A stretch of DNA of 64,000 nucleotides from Micromonosporaceae bacterium KJ-029 (GTDB lineage Bacteria > Actinomycetota > Actinomycetes > Mycobacteriales > Micromonosporaceae): positions 310,001 through 374,000 of the forward strand of contig BIFP01000051.1 in assembly GCA_005402585.1 (NCBI GenBank), written 5' to 3'. The notes beneath the pieces are model-generated. The model was not told where the DNA came from. It saw nothing but the letters and a program-made list of their open reading frames with translations, and did not search any database. Position 1 is the stretch's first letter, and every line of letters begins with the position of its first letter. The translations under genes were made by a program, and so were the position numbers. Below are positions 17,556-25,549 of the stretch, piece by piece.

Positions 17556-17579
17556 TGTCCTGTCCCAGTTGATCTGAGA
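17556..17579. repeat. Transposon left terminal inverted repeat
   Basis: Begins TGTCCTGTCCCAG. An inner 16-bp unit (17564-17579) recurs in the same orientation with drift at 17583-17598 (CCCGCTGAAGCTGGAG) and 17626-17641 (CCCAGTGAAGCTGGGG). This is the layout of multiple TnsB binding sites at Tn7-like ends. Confidence 0.75.
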
Positions 17580-17660
17580 CATCCCGCTGAAGCTGGAGTT
17601 GTGGGCCCGACTATTTGCGACCCGACCCAGTGAAGCTGGGGGTGGCGGCTGCTTGAGTGA

Positions 17661-17682
17661 ATCGAACTCGGGGGTGACGTCC
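17661..17682. promoter_or_regulatory. First upstream repeat of the LexA-like gene
   Basis: ATCGAACTCGGGGGTGACG begins a 22-bp element repeated with four changes at 17724-17745. It contains TCGAAC, the half-site of the actinobacterial SOS box, but the second half is not symmetric. Confidence 0.45.
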
Positions 17683-17723
17683 TGATGGGCCATGCTGGCG
17701 ACGCGGGCCGATTAGCACATTTG

Positions 17724-17745
17724 ATCGAACGCGGGGGTATCGTCC
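17724..17745. promoter_or_regulatory. Second upstream repeat of the LexA-like gene
   Basis: ATCGAACGCGGGGGTATCG begins the second copy, ending 4 bases before the ATG. Binding here would block translation initiation or transcription of the LexA-like gene, suggesting autorepression. Confidence 0.45.
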
Positions 17746-17749
17746 GAGG

Positions 17750-18391
17750 ATGACAACCTCGGGGCTGCCTCCGGACCTGCCCGGCTTGAGTCCTCGTCAA
17801 CGACAGATCTTGGCCGTGATACGTCAGTGGGTCGAGCGCTATGGGTATCCACCGACGGTGCGGGAGATCGGCGCTGAAGTCGGACTCGGCTCTCCATCAT
17901 CGGTAGCGCACCATCTGAAGGTGCTCCAACAGCGCGGCTTCCTGCGCCGGGCCGCACACGGGCCACGCGCTGTTGACGCCCGCCCTTCGCGACGCTCAGA
18001 CGCCACTGCCGCGCGCTCTGGTGTTCAGGTTCCGCTGCTGGGCTCGATCGCTGCCGGCGCCCCCATTCTGGCCGAGGAGTACGTCGAGGAAGTCCTGACC
18101 CTGCCCAGGAAGCTCGTCGGCCACGGAAGGCTGTTCGCGCTGCATGTCCGCGGAGACTCAATGGTCGAAGCTGGCATCGCAGACGGGGACGTCGTCGTGG
18201 TGCGGCAGCAAGCGGTAGCCGACAGTGGCGACATCATCGCCGCCATGATTGACGACGAGGCCACCGTCAAGGTCTTGCGTATCCGGGACAGCGCCGTGGA
18301 CCTGCTGCCCCGCAACCCGCACTACCCCGTCATCCCCGGTGACCGCGCGGTGATCCTCGGCAAGGTGGTCTGCGTGTTGCGTCGTAGCTGA
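17750..18391 (+). CDS. LexA-like self-cleaving repressor (transposon cargo)
   Basis: 213 residues, slightly short for an actinobacterial LexA. An N-terminal LexA winged helix (about 12-75, LSPRQRQILAVIRQWVERYG, PPTVREIGAEVGLGSPSSVA) is followed by a peptidase S24 domain. Cleavage site A102-G103 lies in GSIAAGAPILAEE, nucleophile Ser137 in RGDSMVEAGI and base Lys174 in ATVKVLRI, so RecA-stimulated self-cleavage should work. Because it lies inside the transposon it is probably a second LexA that links cargo or transposition genes to DNA damage (inference). ATG at 17750 overlaps the end of a GAGG; the start is plausible but not certain. No SOS box with two good halves precedes it. Confidence 0.85.
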   Translation: MTTSGLPPDLPGLSPRQRQILAVIRQWVERYGYPPTVREIGAEVGLGSPSSVAHHLKVLQQRGFLRRAAHGPRAVDARPSRRSDATAARSGVQVPLLGSIAAGAPILAEEYVEEVLTLPRKLVGHGRLFALHVRGDSMVEAGIADGDVVVVRQQAVADSGDIIAAMIDDEATVKVLRIRDSAVDLLPRNPHYPVIPGDRAVILGKVVCVLRRS

Positions 18392-18467
18392 GCGTGTCCG
18401 CCCGTAGCGGCGGCAGAGAATCAAGGCTGGACGGATAGTTTACGGTAGCTGAGCCTCAATTTCAGCG

Positions 18468-18938
18468 TTATGCGACCGGCGGGCCGACTGTGCCGATCGG
18501 TGTGCGCGTGCGGCCGTGGATGAAATGGCGGCCAGGTGCGGACGGGTCGGCAACCAAGATGGTCTGAATGCCAAGTTGCTCGTTCATCGCGGCGAGCTGG
18601 TACTCGTAGCCAAGGTCCGCAGCCGTGCGTACGCCGCGGACGATGACCGTGGCGCTGCGGCGTAGGCAGTAGGCAGTGGTCAGGCCGGCCCAGGTGTCCA
18701 CTTCGACGTTGCCCCAGGCTGCCGGCATGGCGTCGCGCACCTGCACCGCCCTGGCCGTGGCCCCGGCGGTTGGTTGCTTGTCGGCGTTCACCGCCAGCAA
18801 CACGATGATCCGATCGAACATCACCCGAGCGCGGGCCACCAGGTCGCGGTGTCCCGGGGTGAACGGATCGAACGTGCCTGGATAAACCGCCAACGAGACG
18901 CGAACGGGCGCCACTCCACGATCCGATGTAGCAGTCAT
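18468..18938 (-). CDS. CoaD-like nucleotidyltransferase with degenerate C terminus
   Basis: 156 residues resembling phosphopantetheine adenylyltransferase, the fourth step of coenzyme A synthesis. The N terminus YPGTFDPFTPGHRDLVARA carries the TxGH nucleotidyltransferase motif and VRGVRTAADLGYEYQLAAMN is the classic CoaD block. The usual C-terminal SSSxVRE motif that contacts ATP is replaced by HFIHGRTRTPIGTVGPPVA, although the final PPV matches normal CoaD ends, so the change is in frame. It may be an altered-specificity paralog or a decaying copy. ATG at 18938 is chosen; the frame continues upstream without similarity. It lies 58 bases after the methyltransferase gene on the same strand, so they may be cotranscribed. 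Confidence 0.75.
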   Translation of the reverse strand: MTATSDRGVAPVRVSLAVYPGTFDPFTPGHRDLVARARVMFDRIIVLLAVNADKQPTAGATARAVQVRDAMPAAWGNVEVDTWAGLTTAYCLRRSATVIVRGVRTAADLGYEYQLAAMNEQLGIQTILVADPSAPGRHFIHGRTRTPIGTVGPPVA

Positions 18939-18996
18939 CGCGACCCCAACCACATTGCCACGATTGTCTGTGATCTTCTCAAGATCTTGTTGCTGC

Positions 18997-19725
18997 TCAG
19001 GTGAGGACGAGGAGGTCCAGGGCGTCGACCACGGGTCCGGTCTCACGTTGCGCTGCCTTACGCAGTCGGGCCAGACCTGCGGCGTACGCCTCGTCGCTTA
19101 TCAGTTGCAGAGGGGTGTGTGCCTCGCGGCGCAGTGCCGTCGCAGCCTCGCGTAGTGAGGCCGCGGTTACCTGCGGGACCTGTTCGAGGCCGACGGTGAC
19201 GAACCCGGCGGCAGTGAAGGCTGCCTCGACGTCGGCCACGCTGGGGTAGGTGTCGAGCACACGGATGGCTTCGGGGAAGTAGCGGAACAGGGTGATTGCT
19301 TGGTGTCGGCCTGCGAACGCGGAGCGGATCAGCACCGGGCCGCCGGGGCGGACGACCCTGCGTAGTTCTCGGGCTGCACGGTTCAGGTCTGGCACGTGGT
19401 GGATGACCGTGGAGATCCAGGCGGCGTCGACGCTGTCGTCGTCGAGCGGGATGCGCTCGGCGTCGCCATGCACGACAGGCTGGTACATCGAGCGGGCGCG
19501 CATCGCCTCGGAGGGCTCGACCGCGGTGACCTCGATGTCGTACCAGTCAATGAAGGCTCGCGCCCACATCCCGGTGCCCGAGCCGAGGTCGAGTATTCGC
19601 ATGCCTGCATGGGGGTCAAGGTGCCGGGTCACGGCTTCCCGCCAGGCCGAGAGTCCGTCGTCGGTGAGGTGACGGGTCGCCTCGAACGCCGCAGCGTCCG
19701 CGGTGTCGTACGTGATCCGAGCCAT
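18997..19725 (-). CDS. Class I SAM-dependent methyltransferase (transposon cargo)
   Basis: 242 residues. Motif I reads RILDLGSGTGMWARAF, motif II EVTAVEPSEAMRARS, and the later LRRVVRPGGPVLIRSAF is the post-motif-III signature of Methyltransf_11/25 families. The N terminus MARITYDTADAAAFEATRHL is the short lid seen in small-molecule methyltransferases. Substrate unknown; the C-terminal helical part may bind it. ATG at 19725 has AAAGG just upstream; the frame is open to 19836 but not similar. It is divergent from the DUF6817 gene. Confidence 0.88.
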   Translation of the reverse strand: MARITYDTADAAAFEATRHLTDDGLSAWREAVTRHLDPHAGMRILDLGSGTGMWARAFIDWYDIEVTAVEPSEAMRARSMYQPVVHGDAERIPLDDDSVDAAWISTVIHHVPDLNRAARELRRVVRPGGPVLIRSAFAGRHQAITLFRYFPEAIRVLDTYPSVADVEAAFTAAGFVTVGLEQVPQVTAASLREAATALRREAHTPLQLISDEAYAAGLARLRKAAQRETGPVVDALDLLVLT

Positions 19726-19834
19726 GCCTTTGACCCAACTGCCTGGGCACCCGAGGAAGCAAGGGTGCAGAGGTGTGACGAACCGCCCAGGCTGACGGGC
19801 TGCCGGCCAGGTGCGGTTTACGTAAGGTCGGTCC

Positions 19835-20401
19835 ATGGGTGCGGACTCTGACGTGCGGCGCTGGCTACGGCAGCGTGGAGCTGGGACAATTCAGCACCCC
19901 GGCGGCACTCTCTACGCCCACCTGTGCCGGGTGCATGACCGTCTCGCTGAGCTGGAGTGTGGCGTTGACACGCAACTGGCCGGTCTCGCGCATGCCGTCT
20001 ACAGCACGGACGGCTTCGATGTGACGCTGCTCGACTGGAACGATCGAGCCACGCTGCGAAACCTCATCGGCGACGACGCTGAGGCCTTGGTCTATCTGTA
20101 CGGGGCCTGCGACCGCAGGCGGACCTGGCGAGAGCTGGCGACAACCGGTGAGGTCGTCGACCGCTTCACCGGTCAGACGTGGCACCTGAGCCCCGGCCAG
20201 ATGCGACCCTTCGTGGATCTCAGCATCGTCAACGAGCTGGACGTCATCGAGCAAGATCCTTCTACCGTGGACAAGCACGGCGCGTACTTTCGCTCCCTGT
20301 TCGCCGCCTGGGCTCCGATCGCATCCCCGCAGGTCAGCAGTGAGGTGCAGCGACTCCTCGACGAAGGCAACCAAAGTACTTCTGCGAGGGCCCAGAATTG
20401 A
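19835..20401 (+). CDS. DUF6817 domain protein (transposon cargo)
   Basis: 188 residues. The N-terminal stretch (WLRQRGAGTIQHPGGTLYAH, LAGLAHAVYSTDGF, DDAEALVYLYGACDRRRTW) matches actinobacterial DUF6817 proteins as I recall them; H and D residues in HPGGTLYAHLCRVHDRL and LAHAVYSTDGFD recall an HD-type metal site, but this is only a pattern. No signal peptide or membrane segment. Function unknown. It is the cargo gene next to tnsA, separated by 160 bases that hold no obvious site. Confidence 0.65.
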   Translation: MGADSDVRRWLRQRGAGTIQHPGGTLYAHLCRVHDRLAELECGVDTQLAGLAHAVYSTDGFDVTLLDWNDRATLRNLIGDDAEALVYLYGACDRRRTWRELATTGEVVDRFTGQTWHLSPGQMRPFVDLSIVNELDVIEQDPSTVDKHGAYFRSLFAAWAPIASPQVSSEVQRLLDEGNQSTSARAQN

Positions 20402-20561
20402 CGGTCCGTACCGGCCCCAAACCGGACCCGGTTCACCGAGGCCAGCAATCCGCAGCCCCACGCCTGGAGACTTGGTGCCGTCGGTCTGGTGATCTGCGAC
20501 CCGGAGCCCTGAATCTGATCAGCGGCTGCGACACTGGCGGACCGGCGAGGCATGTGGGTGG

Positions 20562-21320
20562 GTGGTCGCGGTGGCCAATCTACGGTTCGTGTCAGGTGGT
20601 CGCCTGACGGATCCGGTGGAGTTCGAGGTCGGCTTTGTCGTTGAGGGCGGGGGCGAGGTGCGTCGGCGCCTGGTCGATGCGGCAGATGTCCCGTTCGAAC
20701 AGGTGCCGGCGGTCCGCTCGTTCCCGTCGTACCGAGGGCAGCGCAACTATCCGGGCCTGTACTGGGCGGCCTGCATCGGTGCTCACGTCGGTTTCGAGTC
20801 GTGGTTGGAGCGCGACGAGGCGATGGCGTTGGACTTCGAAGCGTCCGTGGTGGGCTTCGCCGCGCAGCCGTTCTGGTTGTGGTGGCCGGACACGAGGCGA
20901 GCGAGGTCACACGCACCGGACTTCTTCGCCCGCCGCCGGGACGGGACCGGAGTGGTGATCGACTGCCGTCCAACGGACCGGATCGCGGAAAGGGACGCTG
21001 CCGCGTTCGAGGCCACCGCCCAGGCGTGCGACGTGGTGGGCTGGGACTACCGCCTCGTGAGCGGGCACGATCGGGTGTGGTTGGCGAACCTGCGGTGGCT
21101 GGCCGGCTACCGGCATCCCCGTCACCTTGACGCGCCGGTCGCGGATCGGCTGCTTGATCTGTTCGGCTCGCCGATGCCTCTGATGGAGGCAGCAGCGCAG
21201 GTCGGTGATCCAATCGCGGTCTTGCCGGTGCTGTTTCATCTGCTGTGGTCACAGCGGTTGTCCGTCGACATGGTGGTTCGGCTGGACGCGACGTCGGTCG
21301 TGGTGAGGGCGGGATCGTGA
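20562..21320 (+). CDS. tnsA: TnsA-like heteromeric transposase endonuclease subunit
   Basis: 252 residues. In Tn7, TnsA cuts the 5' strands at transposon ends and pairs with TnsB for cut-and-paste movement. The restriction-endonuclease-like core shows E79 in FESWLERDE, D120 in SHAPDFFARR and a third block VVIDCRPTDR where the usual lysine is Arg136, a conservative change whose effect is unknown. Without active TnsA such elements form cointegrates. Start is GTG at 20562; GTG at 20571 is also possible. It overlaps tnsB by GTGA (21317-21320), implying translational coupling. Confidence 0.85.
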   Translation: MVAVANLRFVSGGRLTDPVEFEVGFVVEGGGEVRRRLVDAADVPFEQVPAVRSFPSYRGQRNYPGLYWAACIGAHVGFESWLERDEAMALDFEASVVGFAAQPFWLWWPDTRRARSHAPDFFARRRDGTGVVIDCRPTDRIAERDAAAFEATAQACDVVGWDYRLVSGHDRVWLANLRWLAGYRHPRHLDAPVADRLLDLFGSPMPLMEAAAQVGDPIAVLPVLFHLLWSQRLSVDMVVRLDATSVVVRAGS

Positions 21321-23377
21321 CGCGGCTGCTGCGGGTGGGTGATCGAGTTGCCTTCGACGGCGCAGAGCACCAGGTGGCGGTGTTGTCGGGGTCATGGGTC
21401 CGGCTGGTCAGCCCGGACGGTACGCCGAGGGCGGTGCTGCTGACGCACCTGGTGGGCTCGCCGGGCTTCGACATCCTCGGCGGGGATCCAGCCGAGCCGC
21501 GCACGGTTCTTGCCGATCATGCCCTCGCTGATGTCGCCGAGGACGTCGCACATCGGGCCCGGCAGTGGGAGCAACACATCATCGAGGTCGAGACCGGGCT
21601 TCCTCCCGGCGCCGAGCCGGGGACCGCGCCGCGAAGCGAGTACGACCCGCGCCTGCACGGCATGCGACAGCGGGTGGCGGCGAAGGCCGAGGAGTTGTCC
21701 GCGTCTGGGATCCCCGCAAGCGTGGCGACCGTTCAGCGGATGCGGCAACGTTACCGAACCGGCGGCCTGCGCGCCTTGGTGGACGGGCGGTCACAGCGAC
21801 CTGTCTCGCAGGTCGGGCGGGCCGACGAACGGGTGATTGCCGCGATCCGTGAGGCGTTGACCGCGCAGGAGAATCAGTCGACCGGCACTCGCACCCGGCT
21901 GCGGCACCAGGTCGAAAGAATCCTGACGCAGCGACACGGAACAGGCGTGGTGGCACTGCCACCGAAGAGCACATTCCACCGCCTGGTCGCCGCGTTGTCC
22001 GTGGGCCAGCACACTTTCGGCGCGGCGACGACCCGCCGGTCGACGGCGAACCGGCCAGCCGGCTCATTCACGGTGACCTGGGCGGCCCGGCCGGGCCAGC
22101 AGGTGCAGATCGACACCACGGTGTTGGACGTAATGGTGCTCTTCGACGACGGTCAGGCCCGTCGGGTCGAGTTAACCGCGGCGGTGGATGTCGCCACCCG
22201 CACGATCTGCGCCGCGGTGCTGCGGCCGGTGGGCACGAAGGGCGTGGACGCGTCCCTGTTGTTGGCGCGGATGTTGGTGCCCGAGCCGATGCGGCCGGGT
22301 TGGGACGAGTCGCTGCGGATGGCGGCTTCCAGGCTGCCGCACCGGCGGCTGGCTGACATCGACGCGCGGATGGAGCAGGCCGCCGCCAAACCGGTCGTGG
22401 TCCCGGAGACGATCGTCTGCGACCGGGGGAAGGTCTATCTGTCCGACACGTTCCTGCGGGCCTGCCAGACGTTGGGGATCTCGGTGCAGCCGGCGCATCC
22501 GCGCAGCCCCACGGACAAGGGCATCATCGAGCGCACGTTCGGGTCGATCAACACGCTGTTCTGCCAGTACGTCGCCGGCTACACCGGCCCGGACGTGGCT
22601 CACCGGGGCAGTCGGGTGCAGGCCGAGGCAGTGTGGTCGATGGCTCAGATGCAGGACCTGCTCGATGAGTGGATCATCGCCGGGTGGCAGCAGCGCCCGC
22701 ACGAAGGGCTACTCAGCCCGGATACCGGGCGGGTGCTGTCGCCGAACGAGATGTTCGCGGTGTTGGTCTCGGCGGCCGGCTACGTCCCGTTGATGCTCAC
22801 CGGCGACGACTACGTCGAGCTGCTGCCGGGGACGTGGCGCACGGTCAACGACTACGGCGTTCGCCTCGGCGGGCGCACCTACGACAGCAAGGCGCTTAAT
22901 CCCTACCGCAGGCAGCACTCCGGTGTCGCGGCCAGGCAGGGGTTGTGGGAGGTCCGCCACGACCCCTATGACCTGACGCACGTCTGGGTGCGCAACCACC
23001 GCGACGGCGGGTGGATCCGCGCCGGGTGGACCCACCTGCCGATGGTGGCCGCGCCGTTCGCGGACTTCACCTGGCGCCATGCCCGGCAACAGGTCACCTC
23101 CGACCCGGGCGGCGAACCGGCTGAGACCGCGACCGCCCGGGTGCTGGCCGGCCTGCTGCGTCGCGCCGGCGAGGGCCCCGCACCGCAGGCCCCGACGGGT
23201 GAGACCGATCGGCGGGTGGCAGCGAGGACCCGGGCCGCCGCGACGTCGCACCGGCCCCGCGTCGCTCCCGAGCCTGCACCCGAGGACGACGTCGACGAGC
23301 CCGAGGACGGGCAGGTCGGCAACGTCATCCCCTTCGGCATCTTCGACGCCCGCGAGGAGGCGCAACGGTGGCTGTGA
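21317..23377 (+). CDS. tnsB: TnsB-like DDE transposase (Mu/TniA C-terminal domain)
   Basis: 686 residues from the GTG in the tnsA overlap. N-terminal helix-turn-helix regions (about 100-190) precede an integrase-fold catalytic core with D266 (VQIDTTVLD), D369 (VCDRGKVY) and E405 (GIIERTFGS), giving DD(35)E spacing. A Mu transposase C-terminal beta-barrel domain follows (ALNPYRRQH, VWVRNHRDGGW), then an acidic tail ending EDGQVGNVIPFGIFDAREEA that probably contacts TnsC. It binds the terminal repeats and joins 3' ends to target DNA. All catalytic residues are intact, so the element may still be active. Confidence 0.93.
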   Translation: MTRLLRVGDRVAFDGAEHQVAVLSGSWVRLVSPDGTPRAVLLTHLVGSPGFDILGGDPAEPRTVLADHALADVAEDVAHRARQWEQHIIEVETGLPPGAEPGTAPRSEYDPRLHGMRQRVAAKAEELSASGIPASVATVQRMRQRYRTGGLRALVDGRSQRPVSQVGRADERVIAAIREALTAQENQSTGTRTRLRHQVERILTQRHGTGVVALPPKSTFHRLVAALSVGQHTFGAATTRRSTANRPAGSFTVTWAARPGQQVQIDTTVLDVMVLFDDGQARRVELTAAVDVATRTICAAVLRPVGTKGVDASLLLARMLVPEPMRPGWDESLRMAASRLPHRRLADIDARMEQAAAKPVVVPETIVCDRGKVYLSDTFLRACQTLGISVQPAHPRSPTDKGIIERTFGSINTLFCQYVAGYTGPDVAHRGSRVQAEAVWSMAQMQDLLDEWIIAGWQQRPHEGLLSPDTGRVLSPNEMFAVLVSAAGYVPLMLTGDDYVELLPGTWRTVNDYGVRLGGRTYDSKALNPYRRQHSGVAARQGLWEVRHDPYDLTHVWVRNHRDGGWIRAGWTHLPMVAAPFADFTWRHARQQVTSDPGGEPAETATARVLAGLLRRAGEGPAPQAPTGETDRRVAARTRAAATSHRPRVAPEPAPEDDVDEPEDGQVGNVIPFGIFDAREEAQRWL

Positions 23378-24420
23378 CCGCCGCGTTCACCCCGCCGGCT
23401 GACGAGCCGCTGACCAGCAAGGAAGGCTGGTCACGGTGGGTCCAGCACGACCCCCGCCCGCCCGAGCTGCACCTGGACTGGCCGCACCTGAGCCCGGTCG
23501 AGCAGGCCGCCTACGACGACGCCCGCCTGGACTACCACAGCGACCTGATCGTGGTGAACACCCCGACCATCCGGGAGGTCGTCAAGACCGTCCGCCGGCT
23601 ACTGATCCTCAACCGCCGGCAGATATCGGCCCGCCGAGGGCTGATCATCACCGGCGGCGCCGGCACCGGCAAGACGACCGCCATCACCCAGCTCGGCCGC
23701 GCCCATGAACTGTCCGTCGCCCTGCGCAACCCGATGACCGGCCCACGGATCCCAGCCGTCTATGTCACCGTCCCTCCAGCGGCGACACCTCGCATGCTTG
23801 CCGTCGAGTTCGCCCGTTTCCTCGGCTTGCCCCTGGCTGCACGGTCCAACATCACCGACGTCACCAACGCCGTCTGCGCCGTGCTCTGCGACGTCGGCTG
23901 CGACCTGGTGCTCGTCGACGAGATCCACAACCTCAACCTGGCCACCCGCGCCGGAGCCGAAGCCTCCGACCAGCTCAAATACTTCTCCGAGCGGATCCCC
24001 GCCACGTTCGTCTACTCCGGCATTAACGTCGAGCGGGCCAACCTGTTCACCGGCACTCGGGGTGAACAGATCGCCAGTCGGTTCGCCACCATCGCGACCC
24101 GGCCGTTCGCCTACGGCACCACCGTCCAGCGGGAAAACTGGCGGGCCCTGGTCGCCACCCTCGAACAGGCCCTACGACTGCACCGCCATAAGGCCGGCAC
24201 CCTCGCCCGCCACGGCGAATACCTCTACCAACGATCACGCGGCATGATCGGCAGCCTGTCCCACCTCATCCGCGGCGCCGCGATCGATACCATCCTCGAC
24301 GGCACCGAAAAGATCACCAAGGCCCACCTCGACGCGATCCGCCTCGACCACGCCGCCGAGACAGCCACCCCCGCCCCGAGTCCCGCCCGCCCCCGCCGAC
24401 AACGACCGGGCGCGGCATGA
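23368..24420 (+). CDS. tnsC: TnsC/TniB-like AAA+ ATPase
   Basis: 350 residues. Walker A GGAGTGKTT is at 96-104 and Walker B LVLVDEIHNL at 180-189, followed by a sensor region (PATFVYSGIN). In this family the ATPase assembles on target DNA, relays the TniQ signal and activates TnsB. GTG start at 23368 overlaps the tnsB end by 10 bases; the stop overlaps the tniQ ATG as ATGA. The extreme C terminus is a Pro/Arg-rich tail. Confidence 0.92.
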   Translation: MAVTAAFTPPADEPLTSKEGWSRWVQHDPRPPELHLDWPHLSPVEQAAYDDARLDYHSDLIVVNTPTIREVVKTVRRLLILNRRQISARRGLIITGGAGTGKTTAITQLGRAHELSVALRNPMTGPRIPAVYVTVPPAATPRMLAVEFARFLGLPLAARSNITDVTNAVCAVLCDVGCDLVLVDEIHNLNLATRAGAEASDQLKYFSERIPATFVYSGINVERANLFTGTRGEQIASRFATIATRPFAYGTTVQRENWRALVATLEQALRLHRHKAGTLARHGEYLYQRSRGMIGSLSHLIRGAAIDTILDGTEKITKAHLDAIRLDHAAETATPAPSPARPRRQRPGAA

Positions 24421-25349
24421 CCGGCGCACCCACCCGACGGCTTCCCATCCCCACACCCCCCGTCACCTGGGAAACCGTCACCTCCTACCTGAAACGGCTC
24501 GCCGCCACCAACCACACCCCCATCCGCGACATCGAGGCCGCCGTTGACGCCTCACCGGACAAGGTCTCCTACAGCCACACACGAACTCTCAACCTCGACA
24601 AGCTCAGCGCACTCACCGGCCGACCCGCCGACCACCTTCGCCGCGTTCTGCCTGAGCTACGCCAACCCGCGCCGCGCTGGTGGCTGTTCCAGGCGTTCCC
24701 CCGTCCCGCCTGCCCACCTTGCGTCCGCCGCCACCGAGGCGGCACCGTCCACCGCTACTACCCGCACCACGTCACCACCTGCGTCAAGCACAACCTCTGG
24801 CTTGGCACCCGAGCCCCCGCAGCGACCGCGTGGCCCGTCACCGACCACGCCATCAACGTCAAGCGCCTGCCAGAGATCAAAACGGCACAGATCCGCCATC
24901 GACGTCTCGTCCGCCGATACGGTCAGACCGCAGTCCTGATCGCTACCGCGGCGGCCTTCGATGCCTGGGAGTACATCCACGGCCGCTACGTCGGCCACAG
25001 CCAGAGCCAACGGCTGACCGTGCTACGGCCAGCCGCCCCCCAATACCACTCACAAGACCCCGCGTTCCACGCCGCGAACTACCCGGAGATCATCGCGGCA
25101 GCCAGCCTCTTCGTCACGCGCCACTGGCAGATCCAAGCCATCTCACCGATGACCCAGGGCCAGGCCGGCGCCGCCTTCTGTAACCTGCTCGACCTGTCGA
25201 TGCGCTACGACCCGTGGCCTCCAGGCCACCGCAGCCGACTCGCCATCCTGATCGAAAACCACATCCGCCCCTACTCAACTCGCCACAACAAGATCAGTTC
25301 TGCGGGCATCAGTTACACCGGGCCGCAACCAGGGTGGACGACCCAATGA
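24417..25349 (+). CDS. tniQ: TniQ-family target-selection protein
   Basis: 310 residues with the TniQ zinc-finger signature: C99, C102, C122 and H125 in ACPPCVRRHRG...TTCVKH. The N terminus has TWETVTSYLKRLAATNHTPI, the usual TniQ opening helix, and the C-terminal part (residues 150-310) lacks a recognisable CRISPR-effector or TnsE domain. It probably recognises the attachment site. Starts with the ATGA overlap with tnsC and ends 58 bases from the transposon right end. Confidence 0.9.
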   Translation: MTGAPTRRLPIPTPPVTWETVTSYLKRLAATNHTPIRDIEAAVDASPDKVSYSHTRTLNLDKLSALTGRPADHLRRVLPELRQPAPRWWLFQAFPRPACPPCVRRHRGGTVHRYYPHHVTTCVKHNLWLGTRAPAATAWPVTDHAINVKRLPEIKTAQIRHRRLVRRYGQTAVLIATAAAFDAWEYIHGRYVGHSQSQRLTVLRPAAPQYHSQDPAFHAANYPEIIAAASLFVTRHWQIQAISPMTQGQAGAAFCNLLDLSMRYDPWPPGHRSRLAILIENHIRPYSTRHNKISSAGISYTGPQPGWTTQ

Positions 25350-25383
25350 AGGTGACACCCCCCAGGCCAACGGGACAAGCGCA

Positions 25384-25407
25384 TCTCAACTCCATTGGGC
25401 CAGGACA
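25384..25407. repeat. Transposon right terminal inverted repeat
   Basis: Ends CATTGGGCCAGGACA. Its reverse complement matches the left end at 19 of 24 positions. A second drifted copy of the 16-bp unit lies at 25359-25374 in the same orientation. Confidence 0.75.
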
Positions 25408-25549
25408 CTGGACATCTCCCCGGGTGGCCGCGATCGTGCCTGACCTAGAATCGCCGGGAAACAAGCTGCTCGACTGCGTTACCGCTGCACGCCCGATCAC
25501 CGCCGGCGACCGCCACCACGGCCCGCGCCGACACGGAAGAGATTCCTCA

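Larger units (their letters stand above)
17556..25407. mobile_element. Tn7-like transposon with tnsABC-tniQ and four cargo genes
   Basis: About 7.85 kb bounded by imperfect inverted repeats beginning TGTCCTG and ending CAGGACA, the TGT...ACA ends expected for DDE transposases of the Tn7/Mu group. The first 24 bases of both ends agree at 19 positions. The bases outside the ends are CTGGG and CTGGA, compatible with a decayed 5-bp duplication. From left to right it carries a LexA-like gene, a CoaD-like gene and a methyltransferase gene (both reversed), a DUF6817 gene, then tnsA, tnsB, tnsC and tniQ. The tniQ stop is 58 bases from the right end. No CRISPR or Cas genes are present, so targeting is presumably by TniQ-DNA recognition. 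Confidence 0.8.

Noticed and set aside
17724..17745. Canonical SOS box before the LexA-like gene
   Set aside because: Only one half (TCGAAC) matches; the other half lacks GTTCGA, so I report it as a divergent repeat instead.
18468..18560. Frameshift in the CoaD-like gene, because another frame reads ISSTAARA
   Set aside because: The existing frame ends in a PPV motif aligned with normal CoaD C termini, so an in-frame altered motif explains the sequence better.
17556..25407. CRISPR-associated transposon
   Set aside because: No repeat array, Cas12k, Cascade genes or TnsE are present; the single TniQ has no extra targeting domain.
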